Below, piece after piece: positions 18,402 through 25,510 of a stretch of DNA of 64,000 nucleotides. Below the pieces are notes generated by a model, which saw nothing but the letters and a program-made list of their open reading frames with translations, had not been told where the DNA came from and made no database searches. The stretch's first letter is position 1, and each line of letters begins with the position of its first letter. Origin of the DNA: Flavobacterium defluvii (lineage in GTDB: Bacteria > Bacteroidota > Bacteroidia > Flavobacteriales > Flavobacteriaceae); the NCBI RefSeq assembly GCF_900129555.1, contig NZ_FQWC01000001.1, positions 620,001 through 684,000 of the forward strand, written 5' to 3'. The position numbers and the translations under genes were made by a program.

Positions 18402-19766
18402 ATGAGAAGCGTTTTAATAATTGGAGCAGGCAGATCGGCATCTTCGTTGATTCGTTATTTACTTGCCAAATCAGAAACCGAAAACCTGCACCTTGTGGTT
18501 GCCGATTTATCTTTGGCACTGGCCGAAAAAAAAACGCAGAAACATCCCAACGCAACACCTATTGCTTTAGATATTTTTAATACCGAAGAAAGACGTGCAG
18601 CTATTGAAAAAGCTTCAATCGTTATTTCGATGCTTCCGGCACATTTACATATTGAAGTAGCAAAAGATTGTATTCAGTTTAAAAAACATCTTGTTACGGC
18701 ATCTTATATAAGTGATGCGATGCAGAGTCTTGATGAAGAAGTTAAAAAAAACAATCTGATTTTCATGAACGAAATTGGTCTCGATCCCGGTATCGACCAC
18801 ATGAGCGCCATGAAAGTTATTGACGAAATCAGATCAAAAGGCGGCAATATGCTTTTGTTTGAATCTTTCTGCGGCGGTTTAGTCGCTCCTGAATCTGACA
18901 ATAATTTATGGAATTATAAATTTACCTGGGCACCGCGAAATGTGGTTTTGGCCGGACAAGGCGGCGCAGCGAAGTTTATTCAGGAAGGAACTTACAAATA
19001 TATTCCGTACAGCGCATTATTTCGCCGCACAGAATTCTTAGAAGTTGAGGGTTACGGAAAGTTTGAAGCCTATTCCAACCGAGATTCGCTTAAATACAGA
19101 TCAATTTACGGACTTGACGATGTCCTGACATTATATAGAGGAACAATTCGAAGAGTTGGTTTTTCGAAAGCCTGGAATATGTTCGTGCAACTCGGAATGA
19201 CAGATGATAGTTATGTTATCGAAGATTCTGAAAACATGAGTTATCGCCAATTTATGAATTCATTTCTGCCTTATCACCCAACCGATTCTGTAGAAATAAA
19301 AACGCGTTTTATTCTTAAAATCGATCAGGATGATATTATGTGGGATAAACTTTTAGAACTGGATTTATTTAACCCAAACAAAAAAATAAATCTGCCAAAT
19401 GCAACTCCTGCTCAAATTTTAGAAAAAATCTTAACCGACAGCTGGGCTTTAGAACCAGATGATAAAGATATGATCGTGATGTATCACAAATTTGGTTACG
19501 AACTAAATGGCGAGAAAAAACAAATCGATTCAAAAATGGTCTGTATTGGCGACGATCAGACTTATACGGCAATGGCAAAAACAGTCGGACTTCCGGTTGC
19601 AATTGCGACGTTGCTCATTTTAAACGGAAAAATTACTACTCCAGGCGTGCAGCTTCCTATTAAAAAAGAAGTTTACGAACCAATATTAAAAGAATTAGAA
19701 GAGTACGGTGTTATTTTTAATGAACAGACTGTACCCTATTTTGGATACAATCCGGATTTATTTTAA
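18402..19766 (+). CDS. Saccharopine dehydrogenase-like reductase
   Basis: A 454-residue NAD(P)-dependent oxidoreductase. The Rossmann motif VLIIGAGRSASSLIRY begins at residue 4, and NEIGLDPGIDHMSAMKVID together with ESFCGGLVAPESDNN are signatures of saccharopine dehydrogenase/reductase. The ATG at 18402 is chosen so that the dinucleotide fold starts at once; the one at 18378 adds eight residues. Role in lysine breakdown is likely by family but unproven. Confidence 0.87.
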   Translation: MRSVLIIGAGRSASSLIRYLLAKSETENLHLVVADLSLALAEKKTQKHPNATPIALDIFNTEERRAAIEKASIVISMLPAHLHIEVAKDCIQFKKHLVTASYISDAMQSLDEEVKKNNLIFMNEIGLDPGIDHMSAMKVIDEIRSKGGNMLLFESFCGGLVAPESDNNLWNYKFTWAPRNVVLAGQGGAAKFIQEGTYKYIPYSALFRRTEFLEVEGYGKFEAYSNRDSLKYRSIYGLDDVLTLYRGTIRRVGFSKAWNMFVQLGMTDDSYVIEDSENMSYRQFMNSFLPYHPTDSVEIKTRFILKIDQDDIMWDKLLELDLFNPNKKINLPNATPAQILEKILTDSWALEPDDKDMIVMYHKFGYELNGEKKQIDSKMVCIGDDQTYTAMAKTVGLPVAIATLLILNGKITTPGVQLPIKKEVYEPILKELEEYGVIFNEQTVPYFGYNPDLF

Positions 19767-19810
19767 TCTGGATTTCATTTTTATTTTTAGAATTTTTTTT
19801 AGTTTATTTT

Positions 19811-19845
19811 TCCGCTTTCAGAAAATCTGGAAGCGGATTTTTTTG
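19811..19845 (+). terminator. Terminator after the saccharopine-dehydrogenase-like gene
   Basis: 12-bp stem TCCGCTTTCAGA / TCTGGAAGCGGA with one G-U pair and a 3-base loop, then about seven T. Confidence 0.9.
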
Positions 19846-19854
19846 TGTTTAGGT

Positions 19855-19950
19855 TCAGAGTGAAAGAGGTTCAAAGGGACAAAGACTTTTCCTCTTAAAC
19901 TTTTAATAAAAAAACTTTGCCTCTTTGAACCTCTGCACCTTTGCTTCTTA
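19855..19950. repeat. Intergenic inverted repeat (CAAAGGTTC family)
   Basis: ttcagagtgaaagaggttcaaag on the left pairs with ctttgaacctctg on the right, with aactttgcctctttg and cacctttgc between: an imperfect long hairpin between two convergent genes. Confidence 0.65.
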
Positions 19951-19956
19951 AAAAAA

Positions 19957-20415
19957 TTACTTTTTTTCAAAATAAATACGTTTTTCTTTCTCTTCGTTTG
20001 TGTCGATATATATTCGAAAAATCACAAGGCCTTTTACTCTTTTTCCATTGCGAGAAGCTGAATTCCATTTTGGTGAAAGCTGAATAACACGCAAAGCTTC
20101 TTCATCTAGTCCGAAACCAAGATTATTTAAAAGTTTGATATCCGATAAAGAGCCGTCTTTTTCTACTATAAACTGTACAGGAATTTCTCCTTTAACTTTT
20201 TTTCTAACGGCTTTATTAGGAATTTTAAAATTGTCTTTTACAAAATCACGAAACTTATAAATACTTCCCGGAAAATCTGCAGCAATTTCTACAGACACAA
20301 AAATATCATCTGTAGATCCATCTTCTTGTTTTACTTTAAGATCCTGAGCCATGCTTTTAGTATTCACAAAAAGCAGTATCATCAATACAAAACCCTGATT
20401 AAGTATTCCTTTCAT
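19957..20415 (-). CDS. Secreted TonB C-terminal domain protein
   Basis: A 152-residue protein with a signal sequence (1-23, ending SMAQ) and a TonB-C domain (about 60-140): VKGEIPVQFIVEKDGSLSDIKLL, LDEEALRVIQLSPKWNSA and RVKGLVIFRIYI. It lacks the membrane anchor and Pro-rich spacer of classical TonB, so the domain probably sits free in the periplasm. Start ATG 20415 is preferred over 20436, which would add a hydrophilic heptapeptide. Confidence 0.8.
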   Translation of the reverse strand: MKGILNQGFVLMILLFVNTKSMAQDLKVKQEDGSTDDIFVSVEIAADFPGSIYKFRDFVKDNFKIPNKAVRKKVKGEIPVQFIVEKDGSLSDIKLLNNLGFGLDEEALRVIQLSPKWNSASRNGKRVKGLVIFRIYIDTNEEKEKRIYFEKK

Positions 20416-20475
20416 ATTCTTGTTTTTGATGAACAAATATAATTTTTTAATTAAAATTGTTCTGATATTCTCTTG

Positions 20476-20508
20476 ACAAAAAAAATCCGCTCATTTCTGA
20501 ACGGATTT
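20476..20508 (-). terminator. Terminator after the dipeptidase gene
   Basis: On the minus strand AAATCCGTTCA / TGAGCGGATTT with one mismatch and a 4-base loop is followed by eight T. It lies downstream of the dipeptidase stop at 20657, beyond a repeat block. Confidence 0.75.
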
Positions 20509-20539
20509 ATATTGAGATTAACTTTGTCAAAGTTTAAAA

Positions 20540-20656
20540 CTTTGACAAAGTTCTGCATTTAAAAACTTTGCGACCTTGCTCCCGGTAACTATAGGGATTG
20601 CGAGCAAAAATCATAGCGAACTTTGCGCAAACCTTAGTGCCTTTGCGGTTAAAAAA
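20540..20656. repeat. Intergenic repeat (ACTTTGCGACC / TAACTATAGGGATTGC type)
   Basis: Contains aaaactttgacaaagttc (internally palindromic), aactttgcgaccttgctccc, a degenerate copy of the cccgatagctatcggg palindrome (ccggtaactatagggattg), and aactttgcgcaaaccttagtg. The same modules are found at 31.6 kb. Confidence 0.65.
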
Positions 20657-22045
20657 CTACTTAGAAAGCTCCACAAAATACTTGTAAAACAACGGAATAG
20701 TTTCAATACCTTTCAAGTAATTAAAAATTCCGAAATGTTCATTTGGTGAGTGAATTGCATCGCTATCCAAACCAAATCCCATCAAAATCGTTTTGCTCTT
20801 TAATTCTTTCTCAAACAAAGCCACAATTGGAATACTTCCGCCAGAACGAACCGGAATTGCAGGAACTCCAAACGTTTCTGTATATGCTTTGTTGGCAGCC
20901 TGATATCCAATGCTGTCAATTGGCGTAACATAACCCTGACCACCGTGATGAGGCGTTACTTTTACCGTAACTCCGGCTGGGGCAATGCTTGTAAAATGTT
21001 TTGTAAAAAGTTCTGTAATTTCATGCCAGTCTTGATTTGGAACCAAACGCATTGAGATTTTAGCATAAGCTTTACTCGCAATAACCGTTTTAGCTCCTTC
21101 GCCAGTATAACCGCCCCAGATTCCGTTTACGTCTAAAGTCGGACGGATTGAGTTGCGTTCGTTGGTTACATATCCTTTTTCACCGTAAACATCGGCAATG
21201 TTTAAAGCATTTTTATATTTTTCTAAGCTAAAAGGCGCTTTTGCCATTTCTGCTCTTTCTTCTGCAGATAATTCCTGAACTTTATCGTAGAATCCCGGAA
21301 TTGTAATATGATTGTCTTCGTCGTGAAGAGAAGCGATCATTTTTGCCAAAATATTAATTGGGTTCGCTACTGCTCCACCGTACAATCCCGAATGTAAATC
21401 GCGGTTTGGTCCTGTAATTTCTACCTCAACATAACTCAAACCTCTTAAACCTGTCGTAATTGATGGTTGTTGGTTCGAAATCATTCCGGTATCTGAAATT
21501 AAAATAACGTCGTTTTTCAGTTTTTCCTGATTACGTTCTACAAACCATGCCAAACTTGCCGAACCAACTTCTTCTTCTCCTTCAATCATGAATTTTACGT
21601 TACAAGGCAAAACATTGTTTTGTACCATATATTCCAGCGCTTTTACGTGCATGTACATCTGACCTTTGTCGTCACAAGCGCCACGCGCGAAAATCGCTCC
21701 TTCTGGGTGAATGTCTGTATTTTTAATAACGGGTTCAAATGGTGGTGAAGTCCATAATTCTAATGGATCCGGCGGTTGAACATCGTAGTGTCCGTAAACT
21801 AAAACCGTTGGAAGATTTGGGTCGATTATTTTTTCTCCGTAGATAATTGGGTAACCCGGAGTGTCACAAGTTTCGACATAATCGCACCCTGCTTTTGATA
21901 AACTTTCTTTTACAGCCTCTGCTGTGTCAATAACATCTTGAGAATATGCAGTGTCGGCACTTACCGACGGAATCTTTAATAATTCGATCAATTCATTGAT
22001 AAACCGATCTTTATGTTGTTGAACGTAGGACTTAATATTTTCCAT
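20657..22045 (-). CDS. M20 family dipeptidase
   Basis: A 462-residue cytosolic metallopeptidase. Zinc-site motifs are VYGHYDVQP (His/Asp near 83-85), ARGACDDKG, the catalytic pair EGEEEVGS and RSGGSIPI near the C-terminus; the bacterial exopeptidase dimerisation domain lies between. Length and order fit the M20 dipeptidase/succinyl-diaminopimelate-like group that cleaves short peptides. A TACTTTTG promoter box sits 23 bases upstream of the start. Confidence 0.92.
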   Translation of the reverse strand: MENIKSYVQQHKDRFINELIELLKIPSVSADTAYSQDVIDTAEAVKESLSKAGCDYVETCDTPGYPIIYGEKIIDPNLPTVLVYGHYDVQPPDPLELWTSPPFEPVIKNTDIHPEGAIFARGACDDKGQMYMHVKALEYMVQNNVLPCNVKFMIEGEEEVGSASLAWFVERNQEKLKNDVILISDTGMISNQQPSITTGLRGLSYVEVEITGPNRDLHSGLYGGAVANPINILAKMIASLHDEDNHITIPGFYDKVQELSAEERAEMAKAPFSLEKYKNALNIADVYGEKGYVTNERNSIRPTLDVNGIWGGYTGEGAKTVIASKAYAKISMRLVPNQDWHEITELFTKHFTSIAPAGVTVKVTPHHGGQGYVTPIDSIGYQAANKAYTETFGVPAIPVRSGGSIPIVALFEKELKSKTILMGFGLDSDAIHSPNEHFGIFNYLKGIETIPLFYKYFVELSK

Positions 22046-22067
22046 TTAAATTATTTTTATAGAAAAC

Positions 22068-22075
22068 CAAAAGTA
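22068..22075 (-). promoter_or_regulatory. -7 promoter box of the dipeptidase gene
   Basis: TACTTTTG on the minus strand matches the Bacteroidota TAnnTTTG box and ends 23 bases before the start codon. Confidence 0.5.
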
Positions 22076-22111
22076 CAAAAAAGAGAATTAATATTTTTTT
22101 TGAAATTTTTC

Positions 22112-22141
22112 TTTGAATATTCGAAAGTATGCTTATCTTTG
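22112..22141 (+). promoter_or_regulatory. Promoter of tRNA-Leu
   Basis: TTTG (22112-22115), an 18-base spacer and TATCTTTG (22134-22141): a full Bacteroidota sigma-ABfr-type promoter, 14 bases before the mature tRNA 5' end. Confidence 0.8.
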
Positions 22142-22155
22142 CACCCACAATTACC

Positions 22156-22237
22156 GCGGATATGGCGAAATTGGTAGACGTGCCAGACTTAGGATCTGGT
22201 GCCGCAAGGCGTGTAGGTTCGAGTCCTATTATCCGCA
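22156..22237 (+). tRNA. tRNA-Leu (anticodon TAG)
   Basis: 82-base class II tRNA. Acceptor arms GCGGATA/TATCCGC, anticodon stem CCAGA/TCTGG with loop CTTAGGA giving anticodon TAG (codon CTA), a variable arm TGCCGCAAGGCGT and the T-arm GGTTCGAGTCC. The CCA end is not encoded. It has its own promoter and terminator. Confidence 0.96.
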
Positions 22238-22240
22238 CTA

Positions 22241-22275
22241 AAAAAAGCTTCTGAAGATTTTTCAGAAGCTTTTTT
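22241..22275 (+). terminator. Terminator of tRNA-Leu
   Basis: Perfect 15-bp stem AAAAAAGCTTCTGAA / TTCAGAAGCTTTTTT with a 5-base loop. Confidence 0.92.
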
Positions 22276-22402
22276 GTTTTACTGCATTCTACTTTTTGTT
22301 ATTAAAGTTGTTGATAAGCAATTTACTACAGTATTATTCCAATGATTTCTATTTTTATTTTTGAGATCAAACTTCACTTTTCAAGATTAAAAAGTCGTTG
22401 AC

Positions 22403-23293
22403 ATGAAAAAAATCTTTTTTATATTTTTATTTACTACACTCTATTCTTGCCTAGAAGGGACTTCTACATTTACTTCACCAAAAGTAACTTTTTCTAGTAA
22501 ATACATTATAATTGAAAATAGGAGTAATTACAATCTCTATAACGTCGAAATTAAATTCGCCAATAAATATAATCTAGCATATGCATCTCAACAAAAAAAA
22601 TCAAAAATTAAATTCAAGTATAATGACATCATACCTTCTTCTGCATATCGCGAATTGATCAAAAATAAGTATGAAATGAATTATCAAGATTACGAAGGCA
22701 ATAATTATCAAGTAATTAGAAAAAAAATAATTTATCAAGACATTGAAAAAATAGATAACATTTCTTTTTTAGACAAATTAAACACCGTACTTTCCTCTTC
22801 TTCAGGAATTACAATTCTATTAGCTTTATTAGCTGCTTTCGTTGCTTTACAACAGGTCAAATCAAATGTAATTTCTTCATCAAGAATTAAATGGATCGAG
22901 GAATTTAAAAACGATGTTTCAGAATATACCACAGCGGTCAGACAATTAATTCACAATTATGGTTTACATATAAAATATCGTGACGAAAATGAAGATCCAA
23001 AAATCAAAAATTATGATGAATACATTAAATACCATTACAAAGCATCTATTCATGAATCAAATTTAAGAATGAACTTAAACCTTGATGAACAAAAATATAA
23101 AGAGATAAAGACTACCCTTAATAAAATAACTGAGTGTATAGACAACGTTAATCCAAAATTAGATATAGACAAACACTATAAAGAAACTGCACTACTATTA
23201 AATCAATTAAGACATCAAAGTCAAATGGCTTTAAAAACTGAATGGAAGAAATCTCAAAAAATGTTTTATTTTAATTGGTTTTACAATAAATAA
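22403..23293 (+). CDS. Putative lipoprotein with internal TM helix, unknown function
   Basis: A 296-residue protein that matches no family I recognise. It has a signal sequence with possible lipobox LYSC (Cys16), a beta-rich outer part (20-115), a single strong helix at 133-150 (GITILLALLAAFVALQQV) and a charged helical C-terminal part (160-290) beginning SSRIKWIEEFKNDVSEYTTAV. It is markedly AT-rich and sits just downstream of a tRNA, which suggests an accessory gene. Confidence 0.65.
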   Translation: MKKIFFIFLFTTLYSCLEGTSTFTSPKVTFSSKYIIIENRSNYNLYNVEIKFANKYNLAYASQQKKSKIKFKYNDIIPSSAYRELIKNKYEMNYQDYEGNNYQVIRKKIIYQDIEKIDNISFLDKLNTVLSSSSGITILLALLAAFVALQQVKSNVISSSRIKWIEEFKNDVSEYTTAVRQLIHNYGLHIKYRDENEDPKIKNYDEYIKYHYKASIHESNLRMNLNLDEQKYKEIKTTLNKITECIDNVNPKLDIDKHYKETALLLNQLRHQSQMALKTEWKKSQKMFYFNWFYNK

Positions 23294-23311
23294 ATATCAA
23301 TTATTATTTTT

Positions 23312-23425
23312 TTATTGCGAAGATGGATTGAAATCCATCCCTACAATATAATTTGTTCCTTCGGAACGCTATATAAAATTCCGAAGGAATGATTTATTTT
23401 GTAGCTAGGGATTTCAATCCCTTGA
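23312..23425. repeat. Intergenic repeat with GGGATTTCAATCC and GTTCCTTCGGAAC words
   Basis: ggattgaaatccatccctac pairs with gtagctagggatttcaatcc, enclosing attccgaaggaat and gttccttcggaac-like hairpins. A partial second copy lies at 28176-28222. Confidence 0.75.
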
Positions 23426-23492
23426 AGACAAAGTAACCACAAAGATTGTCAATATTCGAAATCACAAACAACACGCAAAGCCCATTTTATTT

Positions 23493-23732
23493 TCATTCAA
23501 TCTCGAAATAAGGATCTAAAATTTCTGCCAATTCATTCAGCCAATAAAAACCTTGCTCTAAGTTTTCTTTTTGAGCGTAGGCAGATCCTCTTTCATCATC
23601 TCTCATAACAATTAAAGCAATTGCATAATTTAATTGCCGTATAGCTTTTGCAAAATCTTTAGCATCAATAACGTTATTAAAAAAATCTAAGAGTCTTTTT
23701 TCTGTTTCTTCCGAAAGATTATTTGTAGCCAT
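23493..23732 (-). CDS. 79-aa protein, paralogue of the protein at 44039-44275
   Basis: A small acidic helical protein of 79 residues with no recognised domain. The core LSEETEKRLLDFFNN, FAKAIRQLNYAIALIVMR and the ending FYWLNELAEILDPYFEIE are closely shared with a second copy in this window. ATG 23732 is chosen because the paralogue starts at the same place; an upstream start at 23756 adds nine residues. It is divergent from an XRE regulator gene 86 bases away. Confidence 0.72.
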   Translation of the reverse strand: MATNNLSEETEKRLLDFFNNVIDAKDFAKAIRQLNYAIALIVMRDDERGSAYAQKENLEQGFYWLNELAEILDPYFEIE

Positions 23733-23818
23733 TGTCTTATTTTTTATTTGAAACAAATATAATAATTTGTAGGCATGTATGCTATCTGTGGCGAAATAAA
23801 TCTTTCCACTTTTGAAAT

Positions 23819-24049
23819 ATGAATATTTCAGAAGAAACTTATATTGTTAATCTTGGCATTCACATTAGACAATTACGTGAAAAGAAAGACTTATCACAGC
23901 AAGGTTTAGCTGATGATTCTGGTATGACTAAATCTCAAATAGCAAGGATAGAAACTGCTAAAATTAACACTACAGTAAAAACCCTTGTAAAAATTGCCAA
24001 GGCTTTAGACATTGAACCAAAAGAATTGTTTGATTTTACTTCAAAATAA
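23819..24049 (+). CDS. XRE family HTH transcriptional regulator
   Basis: A 76-residue protein consisting of one Cro/C1-type helix-turn-helix domain: LGIHIRQLREKKDLSQQGLADDSGMTKSQIARIE (about 10-45), then VKTLVKIAKALDIEPKELFDF. A likely DNA-binding repressor acting on its own promoter and on the divergent 79-aa gene. It has no fused sensor domain. The following membrane-protein frame overlaps or abuts its end. Confidence 0.9.
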   Translation: MNISEETYIVNLGIHIRQLREKKDLSQQGLADDSGMTKSQIARIETAKINTTVKTLVKIAKALDIEPKELFDFTSK

Positions 24050-24062
24050 ACCTTTAAAAACA

Positions 24063-24371
24063 TTGAAAACAATCAAGAATCTTGATATTCTACAAAAGTT
24101 CGCTATCGCAATTCCTGTTTTATTCTTTTTGAGTTGCATAGTAAAACATTATCTGGAGAATTTCAGAGGCACTTTGATATATGCATACGGGAGTACTATT
24201 ACATTCTTCCTGAGTTTATTTTTGGTGCTTCTTTCTTTAGTTAATTCTGTTTTAATTCTTATTGATTTAAATACAAAACCAATTCCAAAATTCGTTTGGT
24301 TCTTATTGAGTATGTCTATTTTTTTCTTATTTGCCGGATTAATAATTACAATAGGATTCGATATTGCATAA
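24063..24371 (+). CDS. Small membrane protein, unknown function
   Basis: An open frame with three hydrophobic helices (about residues 14-30, 45-70 and 80-100 from TTG 24063). No ATG is available; TTG 24063 lies 13 bases after the regulator stop, while TTG 24012 would overlap the regulator gene by 38 bases. Co-transcription with the XRE gene is likely. Function and exact start unknown. Confidence 0.5.
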   Translation: MKTIKNLDILQKFAIAIPVLFFLSCIVKHYLENFRGTLIYAYGSTITFFLSLFLVLLSLVNSVLILIDLNTKPIPKFVWFLLSMSIFFLFAGLIITIGFDIA

Positions 24372-24419
24372 CTCTATTTTGAATATAGATTTCGGCTAAA
24401 GCCTTTTACTTTTAAGCAT

Positions 24420-24446
24420 AAAAAACCTCCAGCTGAAGCAGGAGGC
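24420..24446 (-). terminator. Terminator-like hairpin after the HAD gene
   Basis: On the minus strand CCTCCTGCTTCAGCTGGAGG forms a 9-bp stem with one mismatch, then TTTTTT. The hairpin is also a member of the CTCCAGC..GCTGGAG repeat family at 25.3 kb. Confidence 0.65.
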
Positions 24447-24504
24447 AATTAAATTTATGCTCATTTAGTTGAATGAACTTATATTTCTTATATGGTTTAA
24501 AATT

Positions 24505-25167
24505 TTATTTTTTACCCAAAAGCTCTAGAATCTTATCCACATTTACTTCACTATAATCATTAATATAAAAATCGCATGGCGGAAGCTGTTCTTTTGTATG
24601 CGTACTCAAAACGCCTACGACTTTCATTCCGGCATTTAATCCTGCTGTAATTCCCGAAAAAGAATCTTCAAAAACCACACAATCAGAAGGAGAAACTCCA
24701 ACACGTTCCGCCGATTTTAAATATACTTCAGGATTTGGTTTATGAAACGTTACGTCTTCTGATGACATCATCGAATCCATTTTTTCGCCAAGTTTCAGGA
24801 AATTGGCAATTAAATCCAAGTTCGCACGCGGTGCCGATGTTGCAACAGCTGTTTTGAATCCACGAGATTTTAATTCGTTTAAAAAATCCATATAATGCGG
24901 AATCGTTTCGACTTTGTCTTTGTAAATCTCTCTAAACATTCCTTCTTTTTCGTCTTCTAATTTTAGAAGTTCTTCTCCCGCAATCGGACGTTTGAAGAAA
25001 TGCGTCATGATATAACTATTGTGTTTTCCGTACATATGTTCTTCAAATTCTTCCTGCGTATACGGAATATTATATTTATCAAAAAACTTTTCAAAAGCGA
25101 CTACATGATGCGGATTGGTATGCGAAATCACGCCATCCATATCAAAAATTACACATTGCTGTTTCAT
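24505..25167 (-). CDS. HAD superfamily phosphatase (beta-phosphoglucomutase-like)
   Basis: A 220-residue HAD hydrolase. Motif I is FDMDGVI (nucleophile Asp near residue 9), motif II VATSAP, motif III lysine in FHKPNPEVYL, motif IV VFEDSFSGI. The helical cap and the GVI signature place it with the phosphoglycolate phosphatase/beta-phosphoglucomutase group; the substrate is not evident. ATG 25167 starts five residues before motif I strand; 25197 adds a Lys-rich decapeptide. Confidence 0.88.
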   Translation of the reverse strand: MKQQCVIFDMDGVISHTNPHHVVAFEKFFDKYNIPYTQEEFEEHMYGKHNSYIMTHFFKRPIAGEELLKLEDEKEGMFREIYKDKVETIPHYMDFLNELKSRGFKTAVATSAPRANLDLIANFLKLGEKMDSMMSSEDVTFHKPNPEVYLKSAERVGVSPSDCVVFEDSFSGITAGLNAGMKVVGVLSTHTKEQLPPCDFYINDYSEVNVDKILELLGKK

Positions 25168-25266
25168 TTTATATTTTTGTTTTTTTAACGACTGCAAGAT
25201 AGGGTAATAAAGGGTTATTTCACAGAGATTCGCGGAGGTTTTTCGCGGAGATTCGCAGAGTTTTTT

Positions 25267-25504
25267 AATCTCGCAAAGTCACGAAGACGCAATTTTTTTG
25301 ATTTTAAGTTGAATTGCCTCCAGCTTTAGCTGGAGGTATAATAAGATATTTCCAAAGGCTTTAGCCAAACTCGCTTTTTTTTGGCTAAAGCCCGCTTACC
25401 AACACTTTAATAAACTCCAGCTAAAGCTGGAGTCAATTCAAAAAACATTTCTAATTGGTTGCCTTGAAATAAAAAACTTTGCACCTTCGTGACTTTGCGA
25501 GATT
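25267..25504. repeat. Three nested inverted repeats between HAD and MFS genes
   Basis: Outer pair: AATCTCGCAAAGTCACGAAG (25267-25286) with its exact complement at 25485-25504. Middle pair: 25311-25335 with 25415-25439, 24 of 25 bases complementary, containing ctccagctttagctggag. Inner pair: ggctttagcc (25357-25366) with ggctaaagcc (25383-25392). They fill the 343-base gap, with more CACAGAGATTCGCGGAG words at 25220-25262; no gene is present. Confidence 0.85.
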
Positions 25505-25510
25505 AATTCA

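Noticed and set aside
22032-22238. Open frame antisense to tRNA-Leu
   Set aside because: It is the reverse complement of the tRNA and its promoter; such frames (RIIGLEPTRLAAPDPKSG) are a known annotation artefact.
22276-24480. Integrated prophage or integrative element at tRNA-Leu
   Set aside because: No integrase, no duplicated tRNA 3' end and only four small genes; called an accessory patch instead.
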